Shown: piece after piece, positions 33,364 to 43,440 of the stretch
Position numbering within the stretch: position 1 is the stretch's first letter
How the letters are laid out: the number at the start of each line of letters is the position of its first letter
NCBI RefSeq assembly: GCF_029835735.1
Contig: NZ_JAOEAL010000001.1
Coordinates: 1,240,001-1,304,000 of the forward strand
Direction of reading: 5' to 3'
Length of the DNA stretch: 64,000 nt
Origin: Shewanella sp. GD04112
GTDB lineage: Bacteria > Pseudomonadota > Gammaproteobacteria > Enterobacterales > Shewanellaceae
Notes under the pieces: generated by a model
Seen by the model: the letters and a program-made list of their open reading frames with translations, nothing else
Database searches by the model: none
Told to the model about the DNA's origin: nothing
Made by a program: the position numbers and the translations under genes

Positions 33364-36300
33364 ATGATTCCGTTTTTATTTAAATGCCAGCCACATAATC
33401 GGTTGGCATCCTCTATTGCTCGTGCTTCTTCACTGATATCCCTTAACACTCGACCTCAAAACGTTCGCCATACGTTAACGTCCGTTATTTCTCTTATTCT
33501 GTCGAGTTTAATTGTGAGTGCGGCCAGCTTATTTATGGCGCCGACTCACGCCGATGATACTGAGCTTTATGTTTTCGAAGCGTCCGCCCGTAATGGCTCA
33601 CGTCCGCAGGTGCTGATTATTTTCGATAACTCGGGCAGCATGAGCAGTCTCGCCTATGATGTCGAGGCGCCCTATGAGAATAAGCGCGCAGTAAACTATG
33701 CCCAATCGGGTAATTTATTCTATAGCCGAGGCTCATCGGAAAACGCGGCTGCGCCCAACCCTAATTCAGGGCGGGAAAAACGTAAGTTCAAAGGGGCGCT
33801 TAATGGCTGTGAAAGCTCATGGGAATATCTCAATCGTTACGGCACCTTTACGGGTTTTTTTAGGGAATATGGTTTTTCGGGAAGCTCGGGGTCTTGGAGA
33901 GAGTTTTCAGAGCTTAATGGCAGTTCCATTTCCGCTGTCGATTGTTTTGAGGATATTCAGGAAAACAAGTTCGGTAACGCAGTAGGTGAAGCTCAAGGTT
34001 TACCCGTGGATAGTCTAGGGACGGCGAGCAAACCGGTTCGTTACACTAAGGCCAGTACTAGCTCATCAGACAGTGCAAAGTCTGCGGCTAAGGCCAAAGC
34101 TGAAAAAACCGCGTTTGGTACAGGTAAAGTGGTTACCGTCTATACCGAAGATTACTTAAACTGGCTGCATGGGCCTAAAACTAGGGTCAATAAAACACGA
34201 CTGGCCTTGGCTAAAGATGCGATTGAAAGTGTGATTCTAACCACGCCGGGTGTGGATTTTGGCCTAGCGATTTTTAATATGAATGGCCCCTATGATGGCC
34301 AGCGTGATGGTGGACGGATTATCTCTGGGATTAAGCCCATGTCCGCTGCCGCTAAAATTGATCTGCTTAAAGGGGTTAATGGCATTAACTATGCTCAAAA
34401 TACCCCCTTATGCGAAACCCTCTATGAGGCGTACCGCTATTTCGGCGGGCAGAGTCAGTATTTTGGTGACGACGACAGCAATTACCATTATTACGACCGC
34501 TGGGGGCGCTATCAAGGGACTTACGAAGCAAACGTCAACCCTTTTACCGATCCCGAAGCATTAGTAAAGTTTACAAATAACTATAACTCGCCCTTCAAAC
34601 CTTGCCAAAACGACGCCTATATCATCTATATCACCGATGGTGAACCCACGTTGGATAACGCGGCCGATGGTTTGGTGGAGCAGTTAACCAAAGGTGTGGG
34701 AAAACATACCTCAAGCCCCGTCAGTTACCTCAGTGCGCTTTCGGGTTGGATGAGAAACGAAGACGTCAATCCTAATTCTGCGGGTAAACAAACCGTTAGA
34801 ACCTTTACCATCGGCTTTAGTGAAGGTGCCGCTAGTGCCGAACATTTGCTGAAGCAGACCGCCGAAAATGGCGGAGGTAAGTATTTCGATGCGACCGATG
34901 CCAGTAAATTACGTTCTTCATTACAAACGGCCCTGAACAATATCCTCGAAAAAAATGCCAGCTTTACCTCTCCCTCGGTGGCAAGTAATAACTTTAACCG
35001 AACGCAAACCTTTGATTCCGCTTATTACTCTATGTTTTTGCCGAACAAAGGGCCGAGATGGTTAGGCAATATCAAGAAGTTCAAAGTCACCAGTGATGGT
35101 GATGTTGTCGATAGCAAAGGCAACAATGCGATAGGCGAAGATGGCAACATCAGAGCCGAGGCCTGCTCCTATTGGACCTCGGCCGAAGAGTGTGGTGCGA
35201 GTGGTGATGGTAATGATGTGAAGCGGGGGGGCGTGCTAGGTGCAATGCAGCAGGCGAGTAATCGCACCTTGTACAGTAATTTAGGCTCGGGATTAAGCCC
35301 GTTTACCCTGTCGAACGCTTCTCGCAAAGCGGGGGGCGATGCACGTTTGGCCTTGTATATGGGGGTCGATGAAACTGAGCTTAGCGAGCATTTTGATTGG
35401 GCCAAGGGCATCGATGTCGATAACGATAAGAATCAGGACCTCAGTGCCGCTAGTGCCGCGAGTGGCGCAACCCCCAATTGGCGCGCCGATATTATGGGGG
35501 ATGCTTTACATTCCAAACCCTTGGCACTCAATTTTGGCTCTGAAGACCAGCCCGATATTCGGATTATCGTGGGGACTAACCATGGGTTCTTGCATATGTT
35601 CAAGGATGAAGGCGATAGCGTGTCTGAGACTTGGGGTTTTATCCCCTATGAGCTGCTGCCAAATCTTCGCGATCTGAAGGCGAACGCGCCAACGGGCGTG
35701 CACTCGGTATACGGTATCGATGGCTCGCCAGTCGCTTACACCAAAATGCAGGGCAAACGTATTGAAAAAGCGTGGGTGTTTGTGGGGATGCGCCGTGGGG
35801 GAAATGCTTATTATGCCCTCGATATCACCTCCCCCGATAATCCTTCTTTTATGTGGAGGATTGATGCTAGTTCTCCGGGAATGGGCGAGTTAGGTCAATC
35901 CTGGTCGACGCCTGTCGTTACCACGATTCCGAGTGCCACTGGGGATAAACCCGTGCTCATCTTCGGTGCGGGATATACTCCTGCGACCAAGGATGGCGCT
36001 GAGATTGGCAGTGACGATAGCCAAGGTCGAGGCGTGTTTATTGTCGATGCCGAAACGGGCGCATTAATTCATCAATTTGGTGGCAGTGGCGCAAATACCC
36101 AACTGCTGGGTATTGCGAACAGTATTCCGAGCAGCGTTGCCGTGTTAGACGGTAATGGCGATGGTAGAACGGATAGGATCTATGCCACAGACACCCAAGG
36201 GAATGTGTGGCGAATGGACATGCCTACGGCAAATACCTCGACTTGGTCGGGATTTAAATTTGCCGCATTAGGGGATAGGAGTTCGGTGGCTGGGGATAGG

Positions 36301-37044
36301 CGATTCTTCTCGGGACCGACGGTTGCGCAGACCATGGTCACCAATACCTTCGAGTTGACTCAGGTGGTGAACGGAAAATCGACCAAGACAGTGACTAAGC
36401 AGAATATTCCCTACGATGCCGTGGTTGTAGGCAGCGGTCACAGGGCGAAGCCTAGTGATGCGTCCCGTTCGGATATGTTTTTTGCCTTGCAAGATAGGAA
36501 CATAGTGACTCAGTCATTCCAAGGTAAACCTAATCAAAAGCCAGTGCCAAGCGCCTTAACCTTAAGCGACTTATACGATGTGACTACGGCGGCGCCAAAC
36601 GATAAAGCCAGCGAAATCGCCTTTGGTCAAAAGCGAGGCTGGTACTATAACTTCTCTCGCAAAGGTGAAAAGAGTCTATCCTCTGCGACCATAGTACAGG
36701 GCGAGGTGTATTTCACTAGTTTTGTGCCAGGCAGTGATGCTTCGGTGAACCAATGTTTGAGTTCGGGTAAGGGCTACCTCTATAAAAAGAACTTACACAA
36801 AGGCACAAATGGCTACAGAACCGATTTCTTGTATGCCGGTGAACTGGTTTTGGATACGCCGCAATTGGTCATCCCCCCGGCTGCGCAGTCCGATGACCCC
36901 AATGCTAAGGCTCCCACTCCAGATATGTTTTTGATTGGGATTGGTAAGGCGGTGCCCGAGGAGGCGACTTGTGAGAGTGGTAATCCTAAGTGTATTGGCA
37001 GTGGTCCTAAGGCAAACAAGATTTACTACTACGTAGATCAATGA
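33364..37044 (+). CDS. PilY1-like type IV pilus protein with VWA and C-terminal propeller domains
   Basis: This 1226-residue exported protein has a hydrophobic export signal at about residues 40-65, ending THAD. A von Willebrand A-type domain then begins at IIFDNSGSMSS (MIDAS motif DxSxS) and continues to YITDGEP. The C-terminal third is the PilY1 beta-propeller domain, with GTNHGFLHMF, WGFIPYELLPNL and the calcium-binding-type loop LDGNGDGRTDRIYATD. PilY1 proteins sit at the pilus tip and act in adhesion, twitching and mechanosensing. No minor pilin genes (fimT, pilV, pilW, pilX, pilE) are next to it, unlike the common gene order. The start lacks a clear ribosome-binding site. Confidence 0.88.
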   Translation: MIPFLFKCQPHNRLASSIARASSLISLNTRPQNVRHTLTSVISLILSSLIVSAASLFMAPTHADDTELYVFEASARNGSRPQVLIIFDNSGSMSSLAYDVEAPYENKRAVNYAQSGNLFYSRGSSENAAAPNPNSGREKRKFKGALNGCESSWEYLNRYGTFTGFFREYGFSGSSGSWREFSELNGSSISAVDCFEDIQENKFGNAVGEAQGLPVDSLGTASKPVRYTKASTSSSDSAKSAAKAKAEKTAFGTGKVVTVYTEDYLNWLHGPKTRVNKTRLALAKDAIESVILTTPGVDFGLAIFNMNGPYDGQRDGGRIISGIKPMSAAAKIDLLKGVNGINYAQNTPLCETLYEAYRYFGGQSQYFGDDDSNYHYYDRWGRYQGTYEANVNPFTDPEALVKFTNNYNSPFKPCQNDAYIIYITDGEPTLDNAADGLVEQLTKGVGKHTSSPVSYLSALSGWMRNEDVNPNSAGKQTVRTFTIGFSEGAASAEHLLKQTAENGGGKYFDATDASKLRSSLQTALNNILEKNASFTSPSVASNNFNRTQTFDSAYYSMFLPNKGPRWLGNIKKFKVTSDGDVVDSKGNNAIGEDGNIRAEACSYWTSAEECGASGDGNDVKRGGVLGAMQQASNRTLYSNLGSGLSPFTLSNASRKAGGDARLALYMGVDETELSEHFDWAKGIDVDNDKNQDLSAASAASGATPNWRADIMGDALHSKPLALNFGSEDQPDIRIIVGTNHGFLHMFKDEGDSVSETWGFIPYELLPNLRDLKANAPTGVHSVYGIDGSPVAYTKMQGKRIEKAWVFVGMRRGGNAYYALDITSPDNPSFMWRIDASSPGMGELGQSWSTPVVTTIPSATGDKPVLIFGAGYTPATKDGAEIGSDDSQGRGVFIVDAETGALIHQFGGSGANTQLLGIANSIPSSVAVLDGNGDGRTDRIYATDTQGNVWRMDMPTANTSTWSGFKFAALGDRSSVAGDRRFFSGPTVAQTMVTNTFELTQVVNGKSTKTVTKQNIPYDAVVVGSGHRAKPSDASRSDMFFALQDRNIVTQSFQGKPNQKPVPSALTLSDLYDVTTAAPNDKASEIAFGQKRGWYYNFSRKGEKSLSSATIVQGEVYFTSFVPGSDASVNQCLSSGKGYLYKKNLHKGTNGYRTDFLYAGELVLDTPQLVIPPAAQSDDPNAKAPTPDMFLIGIGKAVPEEATCESGNPKCIGSGPKANKIYYYVDQ

Positions 37045-37066
37045 TGCAAAGCCTTAATAAATCAAT

Positions 37067-37402
37067 ATGAGTGATAGCTTGATGATGAAATATGGTGCCG
37101 TTTGTCTGTTGCTGTTGTGGGGGCTTCAATGGCCTGCAATGGCGACAGAAAAAGAGAAGCGACAGGATTACAAATGCTATTTAGAAACGAATCAAGGATT
37201 TAAATTGATGCGTTTCTCCTGGTTTGAATCTAAAGTCGAGCAGTATCAACTGTCTTTACCCGGAACAAAATTACCCCGTTTACCACAGGATAAGCCGATA
37301 GCGCTCTATGTTAAGACGGTGCTGGAATGTGTGAAAAAGACGGAGAGTTTCACCCTCGAAGAGGCCAAGCAAGCCGAGCTTGCTCCTGAAAACCAAGGTT
37401 AA
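37067..37402 (+). CDS. Small exported protein, TapY2-like partner of PilY1
   Basis: This 111-residue protein has a signal peptide (MMKYGAVCLLLLWGLQ, cut near AMA) and a short mature part with two cysteines (KCYLET and LECVKK) that could form a disulfide. It starts 22 bp after the pilY1-like gene in the same direction. This size and position match TapY2, the small protein encoded downstream of TapY1 (PilY1) in Aeromonas and Shewanella; I name it by position and general form, not by a search. The start is either 37067 or ATG 37082; neither has a strong ribosome-binding site. Confidence 0.65.
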   Translation: MSDSLMMKYGAVCLLLLWGLQWPAMATEKEKRQDYKCYLETNQGFKLMRFSWFESKVEQYQLSLPGTKLPRLPQDKPIALYVKTVLECVKKTESFTLEEAKQAELAPENQG

Positions 37403-37530
37403 CCGATTTTATAAGTATTTAAAAAGACTTAGAAAATCGCTTTGTACTCAGGGCTAATATATTACGCCTTAGGTAGCAAACTTCCTAAGGCGTATGCTTT
37501 CAATCACCAACTTGATAAGAAAGCTGCCGA

Positions 37531-38184
37531 TCAGGATAGCTGCTTATTCAGATATTCAAGCCACTTTGAGGGTTGACCGTAAAAGCGGCTGTGATTGAGA
37601 AGCTTTAAGTGGCCTTCATCGGTCTCTAGCGCCACAGAGGGAAACCCTTGGGCGCCGAGCTGATTCATTAATGCCCGCGAAGCGACGATATGTTGATAAA
37701 GGGCCTCTTCATTTGCGGCGTATTCTCGGGCGAAGGCGGCGCCATCTATCCCCAATTTTTCCGCTAAAAGATGCAGGTTATTTTCATCGCTCGCGCACTT
37801 GCCATCGCGATAATGGGCGAGTTGCACCGCATGTAAGTAGGCTAAATCATCGCCTCCTAAGGCGGCCACAGCGAGTAACGCCCTGATGGGCGGCGCCGAA
37901 TCCAATAGGATACTCGTGTCACGCAATAGGCCTTCGTAGTAATTTTCACCAAAGGCTTGTCCGGTTAGCGCGGCAATACGTTGATCATGGGGCATTACAT
38001 AGTCGCGCCATTGATTATCAATCTGTTTGCGTCTTGGGCCTGTGAGCATGCCGCCCGCGTGGAGTTTGATGCTAAATCCGGCAGCGGCTGCGGCATCAAA
38101 CAGCGGTGCGGCCGCATAACACCAACCGCACAGAGGGTCGATAATGGCATGTAAAACGGCTGGTGGATTTTCAGTGGTATTCAT
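37531..38184 (-). CDS. DsbA-family thioredoxin-fold protein with CGWC motif
   Basis: This 217-residue protein has the CGWC redox motif at Cys19-Cys22 (IDPLCGWCYAAAP) and a helical insertion typical of DsbA/FrnE-type proteins; GAQGFPSVAL holds the cis-Pro loop. No signal peptide is present, so it is probably cytoplasmic, which points to the FrnE-like oxidoreductase or 2-hydroxychromene isomerase-like branch rather than periplasmic DsbA. Its partner is unknown. GGAAG precedes the ATG at binding distance. Confidence 0.85.
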   Translation of the reverse strand: MNTTENPPAVLHAIIDPLCGWCYAAAPLFDAAAAAGFSIKLHAGGMLTGPRRKQIDNQWRDYVMPHDQRIAALTGQAFGENYYEGLLRDTSILLDSAPPIRALLAVAALGGDDLAYLHAVQLAHYRDGKCASDENNLHLLAEKLGIDGAAFAREYAANEEALYQHIVASRALMNQLGAQGFPSVALETDEGHLKLLNHSRFYGQPSKWLEYLNKQLS

Positions 38185-38291
38185 GGGTACTTCCTATAAA
38201 ACGAGCTGAACTGAACTTTGGCTTTTGCTTGAGTGCTAACCGAGGCTTACATCAGAATGAATGGGGCAAGGAGTACCATGCCCCGATGCGC

Positions 38292-39191
38292 TTACATGGG
38301 CCAGCGCATTTCACCCATAATCACTTTAGCGCTGATCTCAAGGCCCACATCGCTGGGGATTTGTGGGTAGAGTGCGAGCATCTTGGCGATTAAGTCCGCA
38401 GAATTTTTTGCTGTTTTAGCCGCATTTTCAAAGGCGTGAATATAGTCGCGGGTAAAGCTAATCGCGCGCTGATCAAATCTCGCTTTGCCAAGATAATGGC
38501 CTGGGATCACCGTTTCGGGGGAGAGGGCGCTCATTTTATCCAAATGGGCTAACCAAGCCTGGCGAGACTCGATACTCTGGGTATCAGCTATCCAAACATG
38601 CGTGTTATCAAACACTTCAACGCCGCCAGTGATGGTCTTCGCCGAAGGTACCCACAGGAAGGTGTGCTTAGGGTGAGTATCCTCTAGACCTTCAATCAGC
38701 ACTTGTTCACCGTCAATACTAAAGCTATTGGTTGTCACGACCTTTGGCAGCACTAATTGGCTCGGCGCATTGTCCTTTAAAATTGGTCCCCAGTAGGCGA
38801 GCTTGCCCTCCATCGAGGCTTTAATATCATCGACCGTGGTTTGGGTGGCGACGATTTCTACCTCGGGAAAGTTTTGCTTAATCACATCCAATCCAAAGTA
38901 AAAGTCTGGATCGCTGTGGCTGATATACACCAAGGTAAGTTTTTTACCGCTGGCCTTAATGGTATCTACTAAGGTCTGGGCATCATTTTTTTGGAACTGA
39001 GCATCGACCAGCATCATTTCATGCTCGCCACTGATAAAGCTGGAAGATACGGCAAAGATGCTGTTTTCGCCCGGATTAAAATGGCTCACTTGCAAAGGTG
39101 CGGCCTGCGTCGTAGCCATCCCCGCCACCAGCATTGCCGCGGCGAATTGGGGTTTGAAGCTGACCAAGCTGAGGTTATTCAATAGTGTCAT
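38292..39191 (-). CDS. Exported metallo-beta-lactamase-fold protein with altered metal motif
   Basis: From ATG 39191 it is 299 residues, with a signal peptide ending around TTQAAP (residues ~15-31). The MBL-fold HxHxDH motif is changed to H92-S-D94-P-D96-F97 (ISHSDPDFYFG), so one His is Asp and the last His is Phe. VIPGHY retains a later His ligand. This HxDPDFYFG form is, I believe, shared by a small exported subfamily related to Vibrio Vmh-type hydrolases, but I did not check it. Hydrolytic activity is uncertain. The gene is divergent from a LysR gene, which may regulate it. Confidence 0.82.
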   Translation of the reverse strand: MTLLNNLSLVSFKPQFAAAMLVAGMATTQAAPLQVSHFNPGENSIFAVSSSFISGEHEMMLVDAQFQKNDAQTLVDTIKASGKKLTLVYISHSDPDFYFGLDVIKQNFPEVEIVATQTTVDDIKASMEGKLAYWGPILKDNAPSQLVLPKVVTTNSFSIDGEQVLIEGLEDTHPKHTFLWVPSAKTITGGVEVFDNTHVWIADTQSIESRQAWLAHLDKMSALSPETVIPGHYLGKARFDQRAISFTRDYIHAFENAAKTAKNSADLIAKMLALYPQIPSDVGLEISAKVIMGEMRWPM

Positions 39192-39377
39192 TTCAGTTCT
39201 CACTTATTCATTCAAATTGGATTCGGTGATTTGCACTGCTGCAAAAGTGAGCTTAGTTTAGGTTGCAAAAAACGTTAGATAAACACGGAAAATTGCGCTT
39301 GTTTGTTGCATAATTCGGATGAATTGGCGTTAAAAGCCGAATATCTAGTGCAAGCTAATCCACAAGGGAGAATAACC

Positions 39378-40301
39378 ATGGATAGACTCGAAGCGGCAAA
39401 GGTGTTTGTGACTATTGTCGAGCGGGGGAGCATGATTGGCGCCGCCGAGGCGTTAGATATGTCGCGCTCCATGGTGACCCGTTATTTGGCTGAGATGGAG
39501 GAATGGTCGGGCGCCCGTTTATTGCACCGCTCGACGAGACGTTTGAGCTTGACCAGTGCGGGGGAGCAAGTGCTCGATTATTGTCAGCGTTTGCTTGAGC
39601 TGGCGCAGGAAGTGCCCGCCGTCAGTCATGCTCAGAGTGCCCAGCCCCGAGGGCTACTGCGGATCAGCTGCTCGCAATTTATGGCGCATTTACTCCTTCC
39701 CACCGTCGTGCGTTCATATTTGGCCCAATACCCGCAGGCGAGTGTGAACTTTCATGTGTCGAGTCAAACCGTTGATTTAGTTGCTGAACGAATCGATCTT
39801 GCCATTCGAATCACCAACGAACTCGACCCTACGCTTATCGCAAGACGTTTAGGCGAGTGTGAGTCTGTGGTGTGCGCTGCACCGAGTTATCTTGCCAGCC
39901 ATTCGGCCATCACGCATCCCGAGGATTTAACTCGGCATAACTGCCTGACCTACTCCTACTTTGGCGATGTGATGTGGCGATTTACTCAAACGCATGCCAC
40001 CGCGAGGGCGACGCCAACGCAGGAAGCCGGGCAGATATTCAATATTCCGGTGAAGGGCAACCTAAGTGCCAATGACTCTATGGTGGTGTTAAATGCCACC
40101 TTGGCGGGGGAGGGAATTGCCATGCAGCCACTGTGGGCGGCAAAACCGCACCTCGATTCGGGGGCATTAGTGCCATTGCTGCGGGAATTTAAACCTCAGT
40201 CCCTAGGCGTGTATGGGGTGTATCAATCCCGCAAGCATATGCAGCCCGCATTAAGGGTAATGATGGATATGTTAGTGGAGCATTTTAACGGGACAATTTA
40301 A
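39378..40301 (+). CDS. LysR-family regulator divergent from the MBL-fold gene
   Basis: The helix-turn-helix covers residues 1-60 (MDRLEAAKVFVTIVERGSM; AAEALDMSRSMVTRYLAEME), followed by the substrate-binding-type effector domain. The best start is ATG 39378, with AAGGGAG upstream, giving 307 residues; the frame is open further upstream to 39303 but without support. The SRSMVTRYLAEMEEW variant of the HTH matches the CrgA-like LysR subgroup. It probably controls the divergent MBL-fold gene, from which it is separated by 186 bp. The effector is unknown. Confidence 0.86.
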   Translation: MDRLEAAKVFVTIVERGSMIGAAEALDMSRSMVTRYLAEMEEWSGARLLHRSTRRLSLTSAGEQVLDYCQRLLELAQEVPAVSHAQSAQPRGLLRISCSQFMAHLLLPTVVRSYLAQYPQASVNFHVSSQTVDLVAERIDLAIRITNELDPTLIARRLGECESVVCAAPSYLASHSAITHPEDLTRHNCLTYSYFGDVMWRFTQTHATARATPTQEAGQIFNIPVKGNLSANDSMVVLNATLAGEGIAMQPLWAAKPHLDSGALVPLLREFKPQSLGVYGVYQSRKHMQPALRVMMDMLVEHFNGTI

Positions 40302-40500
40302 GGGCGTGATCTTGCACGACTCAGCTCCAAGATAAAGTCGCTTCGAAACGTCATTCAGCCTTAACTCCTCCCTTCGATTTATATTTTGCGCCGGACGCTT
40401 AAACCCCATTGCGGCTATTTTCTGTTCAGCTATATTGGTTGGGATATTTTTGTTTTAAATGTGCAACTTAGGTCCCATCCTCCCTTGCTGAGCAGACGAT

Positions 40501-41508
40501 ATGAGCGAAGATATTAAAGATCACAAAGAAATTACCCGCGCGAATATTCGCGTCAATGCCCAGCTCGATGTGCCCTTTTTGGCGATGAACACCCTAGCGG
40601 CTATCATCGCCAGCTATGGACTCTTGGCCAACAGCGCCGCCGTGGTCATTGGTGCCATGATTGTTGCTATGCTGTTTTCCCCCATTTTAGGCCTGGCATT
40701 AGGGCTGGTCGAAGGGGAAAAACTCTTAGTTCGCCATGCCATTAAGAGTTTAATCGTGGGGAGTATTCTGGTTTATTTCACCGCCTTTTTAATTGGCTTT
40801 CTGCATTCCGATATTCCTATCACGCCGGAGATCATGGCGAGAACGGCGCCAAATTTTCTCGATTTAATGGTCGCGTTTGCGGGCGGTGCGGCAGGTGCCT
40901 ATGCGACCATTTCGCCGCGCTTAAGTACTTCCTTTGTGGGGGTGGCGATTGCTACCGCATTAGTCCCACCCCTGTGTGCCTCGGCGATATTGCTAGGTCA
41001 TGGGAATTTTGAACTCGCCCGAGGCGCCTTCTTGCTGACGTTTACCAACATAGTCGCCATCCAATTTGTGTCCTCCGTGGTGCTGTGGTTGAACGGTTTC
41101 CACGGATTTTATTTTTGGCAAAAAAGCTCACTGTGGGAGTTATTGAAACGTAACTTCATCACATTGATCCTGCTGGTTATTTTAGTCATTGCCCTCAGCG
41201 TGAATCTGCATAATGTGGTGGCAAGGCAATTGTATGAGAGCAAAGTGACTCGCATTGTGAGCGAGCAACTACTCAAATTCCCCAATATGCGGTTGATTAA
41301 AGTTGGGATTGAGGAAGAGGCCAGTCAATGGATAGTGCGGGTCACCGTTGGCGGAATTAAAAAACCAGATGCCAGCTTTGTGCGACTACTGGAGAGTGAG
41401 TTGACGCAGACGGGGCAAGAAAAACCAGCGACCGTGCGCGTGCGTTACTTTCAGGTCGATGTGATTGACCGCGATGGTGATGTTAAAGCGATTCAGGAGC
41501 AGGATTAG
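40501..41508 (+). CDS. DUF389 family membrane protein
   Basis: This 335-residue inner-membrane protein belongs to the DUF389 (TIGR00341-like) family. The conserved block NSAAVVIGAMIVAMLFSPILGLALGL is visible split over two helices, and about six hydrophobic segments run to residue ~245, followed by a soluble C-terminal domain. The function is not established. It stands alone, ending at a palindromic terminator. Confidence 0.85.
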   Translation: MSEDIKDHKEITRANIRVNAQLDVPFLAMNTLAAIIASYGLLANSAAVVIGAMIVAMLFSPILGLALGLVEGEKLLVRHAIKSLIVGSILVYFTAFLIGFLHSDIPITPEIMARTAPNFLDLMVAFAGGAAGAYATISPRLSTSFVGVAIATALVPPLCASAILLGHGNFELARGAFLLTFTNIVAIQFVSSVVLWLNGFHGFYFWQKSSLWELLKRNFITLILLVILVIALSVNLHNVVARQLYESKVTRIVSEQLLKFPNMRLIKVGIEEEASQWIVRVTVGGIKKPDASFVRLLESELTQTGQEKPATVRVRYFQVDVIDRDGDVKAIQEQD

Positions 41509-41534
41509 TAGGCTTAACTTTTGTGCATTAAAAG

Positions 41535-41560
41535 AAAGCCCCGCAATTGCGGGGCTTTTT
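41535..41560. terminator. Bidirectional terminator between DUF389 gene and ettA
   Basis: A near-continuous 24-bp palindrome (AAAGCCCCGCAA facing TTGCGGGGCTTT, 41535-41558) is followed by T's on the plus strand. It lies between two converging genes. Confidence 0.85.
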
Positions 41561-41582
41561 ATGTACCTATAAACGATTGCGC

Positions 41583-43250
41583 TTACTTGGTCATACGCTT
41601 GTATTTTAAGCGGTGTGGCTCAACCACATCGGCACCATAGGTGTTCTTCAACCACGCAGAGTATTCGGTGTAGTTACCTTCGTAGAAGTTCACTTGGCCT
41701 TCGTCGCGGTAGTCCAGAATGTGGGTCGCGATACGGTCTAAGAACCAACGGTCATGCGAGATCACCATAGCACAACCAGGGAATTCGAGGATGGCTTCTT
41801 CCAGTGCGCGCAGGGTTTCAACGTCTAAGTCGTTGGTGGGTTCGTCGAGGAGCAGTACGTTACCGCCCGCCTGCAGCAGCTTAGCTAAGTGAACACGGTT
41901 GCGCTCACCGCCCGACAGGGTGCCGATAACCTTTTGCTGATCCGCACCACGGAAGTTGAAGCGGCCCACATAGGCGCGGCTTGGGATTTCCATGTTGTTG
42001 ATGCGCATGATGTCTTGACCACCGGAAATTTCTTGCCAAATGGTGTTCTTGTCATTCATTGAGTCGCGGAACTGTTCAACCGATGCCAGTTGTACGGTTT
42101 CACCTAACTCGATTGTGCCGCTATCTGGCTGCTCGCTGCCTGACAGCATGCGGAACAGGGTCGATTTACCCGCGCCGTTAGCACCGATAATACCGACGAT
42201 AGCGCCCTTAGGAATGGAGAACGACAGGTTGTCGATCAGCACGCGGTCACCGTAGGATTTGGTTAAGTTGTTAACCTCAATCACTTTGTCACCTAAACGT
42301 GGTCCTGGCGGAATAAACAGCTCGTTGGTTTCGTTACGTTTTTGGTAATCAGAGGTGTTCAGCTCTTCGAAGCGCGCCATACGGGCTTTGCCCTTAGACT
42401 GACGTCCTTTCGCGCCTTGGCGAACCCATTCTAATTCTTTCGCGATGGTCTTTTGGCGGGCGCTTTCAGCGGCAGATTCCTGCTTCAAGCGAGCATCTTT
42501 TTGCTCAAGCCATGAAGAGTAGTTGCCTTCCCATGGGATACCCTCACCACGGTCAAGTTCTAAAATCCAGCCAGCAGCGTTGTCGAGGAAGTAACGGTCG
42601 TGGGTAATCGCCACAACGGTGCCCGAGTATTCCTGCAGGAAGTGTTCGAGCCAAGCTACTGATTCGGCATCCAAGTGGTTGGTTGGCTCGTCGAGCAGCA
42701 GCATCTCTGGCTTTTCCAGCAGCAGACGACAAATCGCCACACGGCGGCGCTCACCACCCGATAAGACTTCGATCTTTTCATCCCAATCCGGCAGACGCAG
42801 CGCATTCGCCGCACGCTCAAGGATGTTGTCCAGATTATGGGCGTCCTGCGCTTGAATGATGGCTTCGAGTTCGCCTTGCTCTTTGGCAAGCGCGTCAAAG
42901 TCCGCATCGGGATCGGCGTAAGCCGCATAGACTTCGTCTAAGCGTTTGAGGGCATTTTTGGCTTCAGAAACCGCTTCTTCAATCGCTTCACGCACGGTTT
43001 GCGTCGGATCGAGTTTCGGTTCTTGCGGCAGGTAACCAATCTTCAGCCCTGGCATTGGGCGCGCTTCACCCTCAATCTCGGTATCGATACCGGCCATGAT
43101 GCGCAGTAGGGTGGATTTACCTGAACCGTTAAGACCTAACACACCGATCTTAGCGCCGGGGAAAAAGCTTAAGGAAATGTCTTTAAGGATCTGCTTCTTA
43201 GGAGGAACAACCTTGCCCACCCGCAGCATGCTGTAAACAAACTGAGCCAT
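41583..43250 (-). CDS. ettA: EttA, energy-dependent translational throttle ABC-F protein
   Basis: From ATG 43250 (MAQFVYSMLRVGKVV) the protein is 555 residues, the length of E. coli EttA. Two ABC domains carry Walker A motifs GLNGSGKST and GANGAGKST, signatures LSGGERRR and LSGGERNR, and Walker B/Glu LLLDEPTNHLD and LLLDEPTNDLD. The linker between the domains (about residues 245-320) is the P-site tRNA-interaction motif region. EttA binds the ribosomal E site and gates the first peptide bond according to ADP/ATP. The frame is open 63 bases upstream of the chosen start, but the family start is clear. Confidence 0.95.
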   Translation of the reverse strand: MAQFVYSMLRVGKVVPPKKQILKDISLSFFPGAKIGVLGLNGSGKSTLLRIMAGIDTEIEGEARPMPGLKIGYLPQEPKLDPTQTVREAIEEAVSEAKNALKRLDEVYAAYADPDADFDALAKEQGELEAIIQAQDAHNLDNILERAANALRLPDWDEKIEVLSGGERRRVAICRLLLEKPEMLLLDEPTNHLDAESVAWLEHFLQEYSGTVVAITHDRYFLDNAAGWILELDRGEGIPWEGNYSSWLEQKDARLKQESAAESARQKTIAKELEWVRQGAKGRQSKGKARMARFEELNTSDYQKRNETNELFIPPGPRLGDKVIEVNNLTKSYGDRVLIDNLSFSIPKGAIVGIIGANGAGKSTLFRMLSGSEQPDSGTIELGETVQLASVEQFRDSMNDKNTIWQEISGGQDIMRINNMEIPSRAYVGRFNFRGADQQKVIGTLSGGERNRVHLAKLLQAGGNVLLLDEPTNDLDVETLRALEEAILEFPGCAMVISHDRWFLDRIATHILDYRDEGQVNFYEGNYTEYSAWLKNTYGADVVEPHRLKYKRMTK

Positions 43251-43440
43251 TTTTCTGCATCTATAAGTGACTAATGATGCGGCTAATTCTACTCGATTGT
43301 GCGCCGAACTCAACTCGGCATTGAGGCGAGTTCAAGGTAAAACTGTAGGATTTTCATGTTTCAGAGACTGGGATTGTCGGCTAGTTACGAGTAGAATACC
43401 GCGCAACCCTACCTACAAGAATTGGCAGCTGGAGTAAGCA

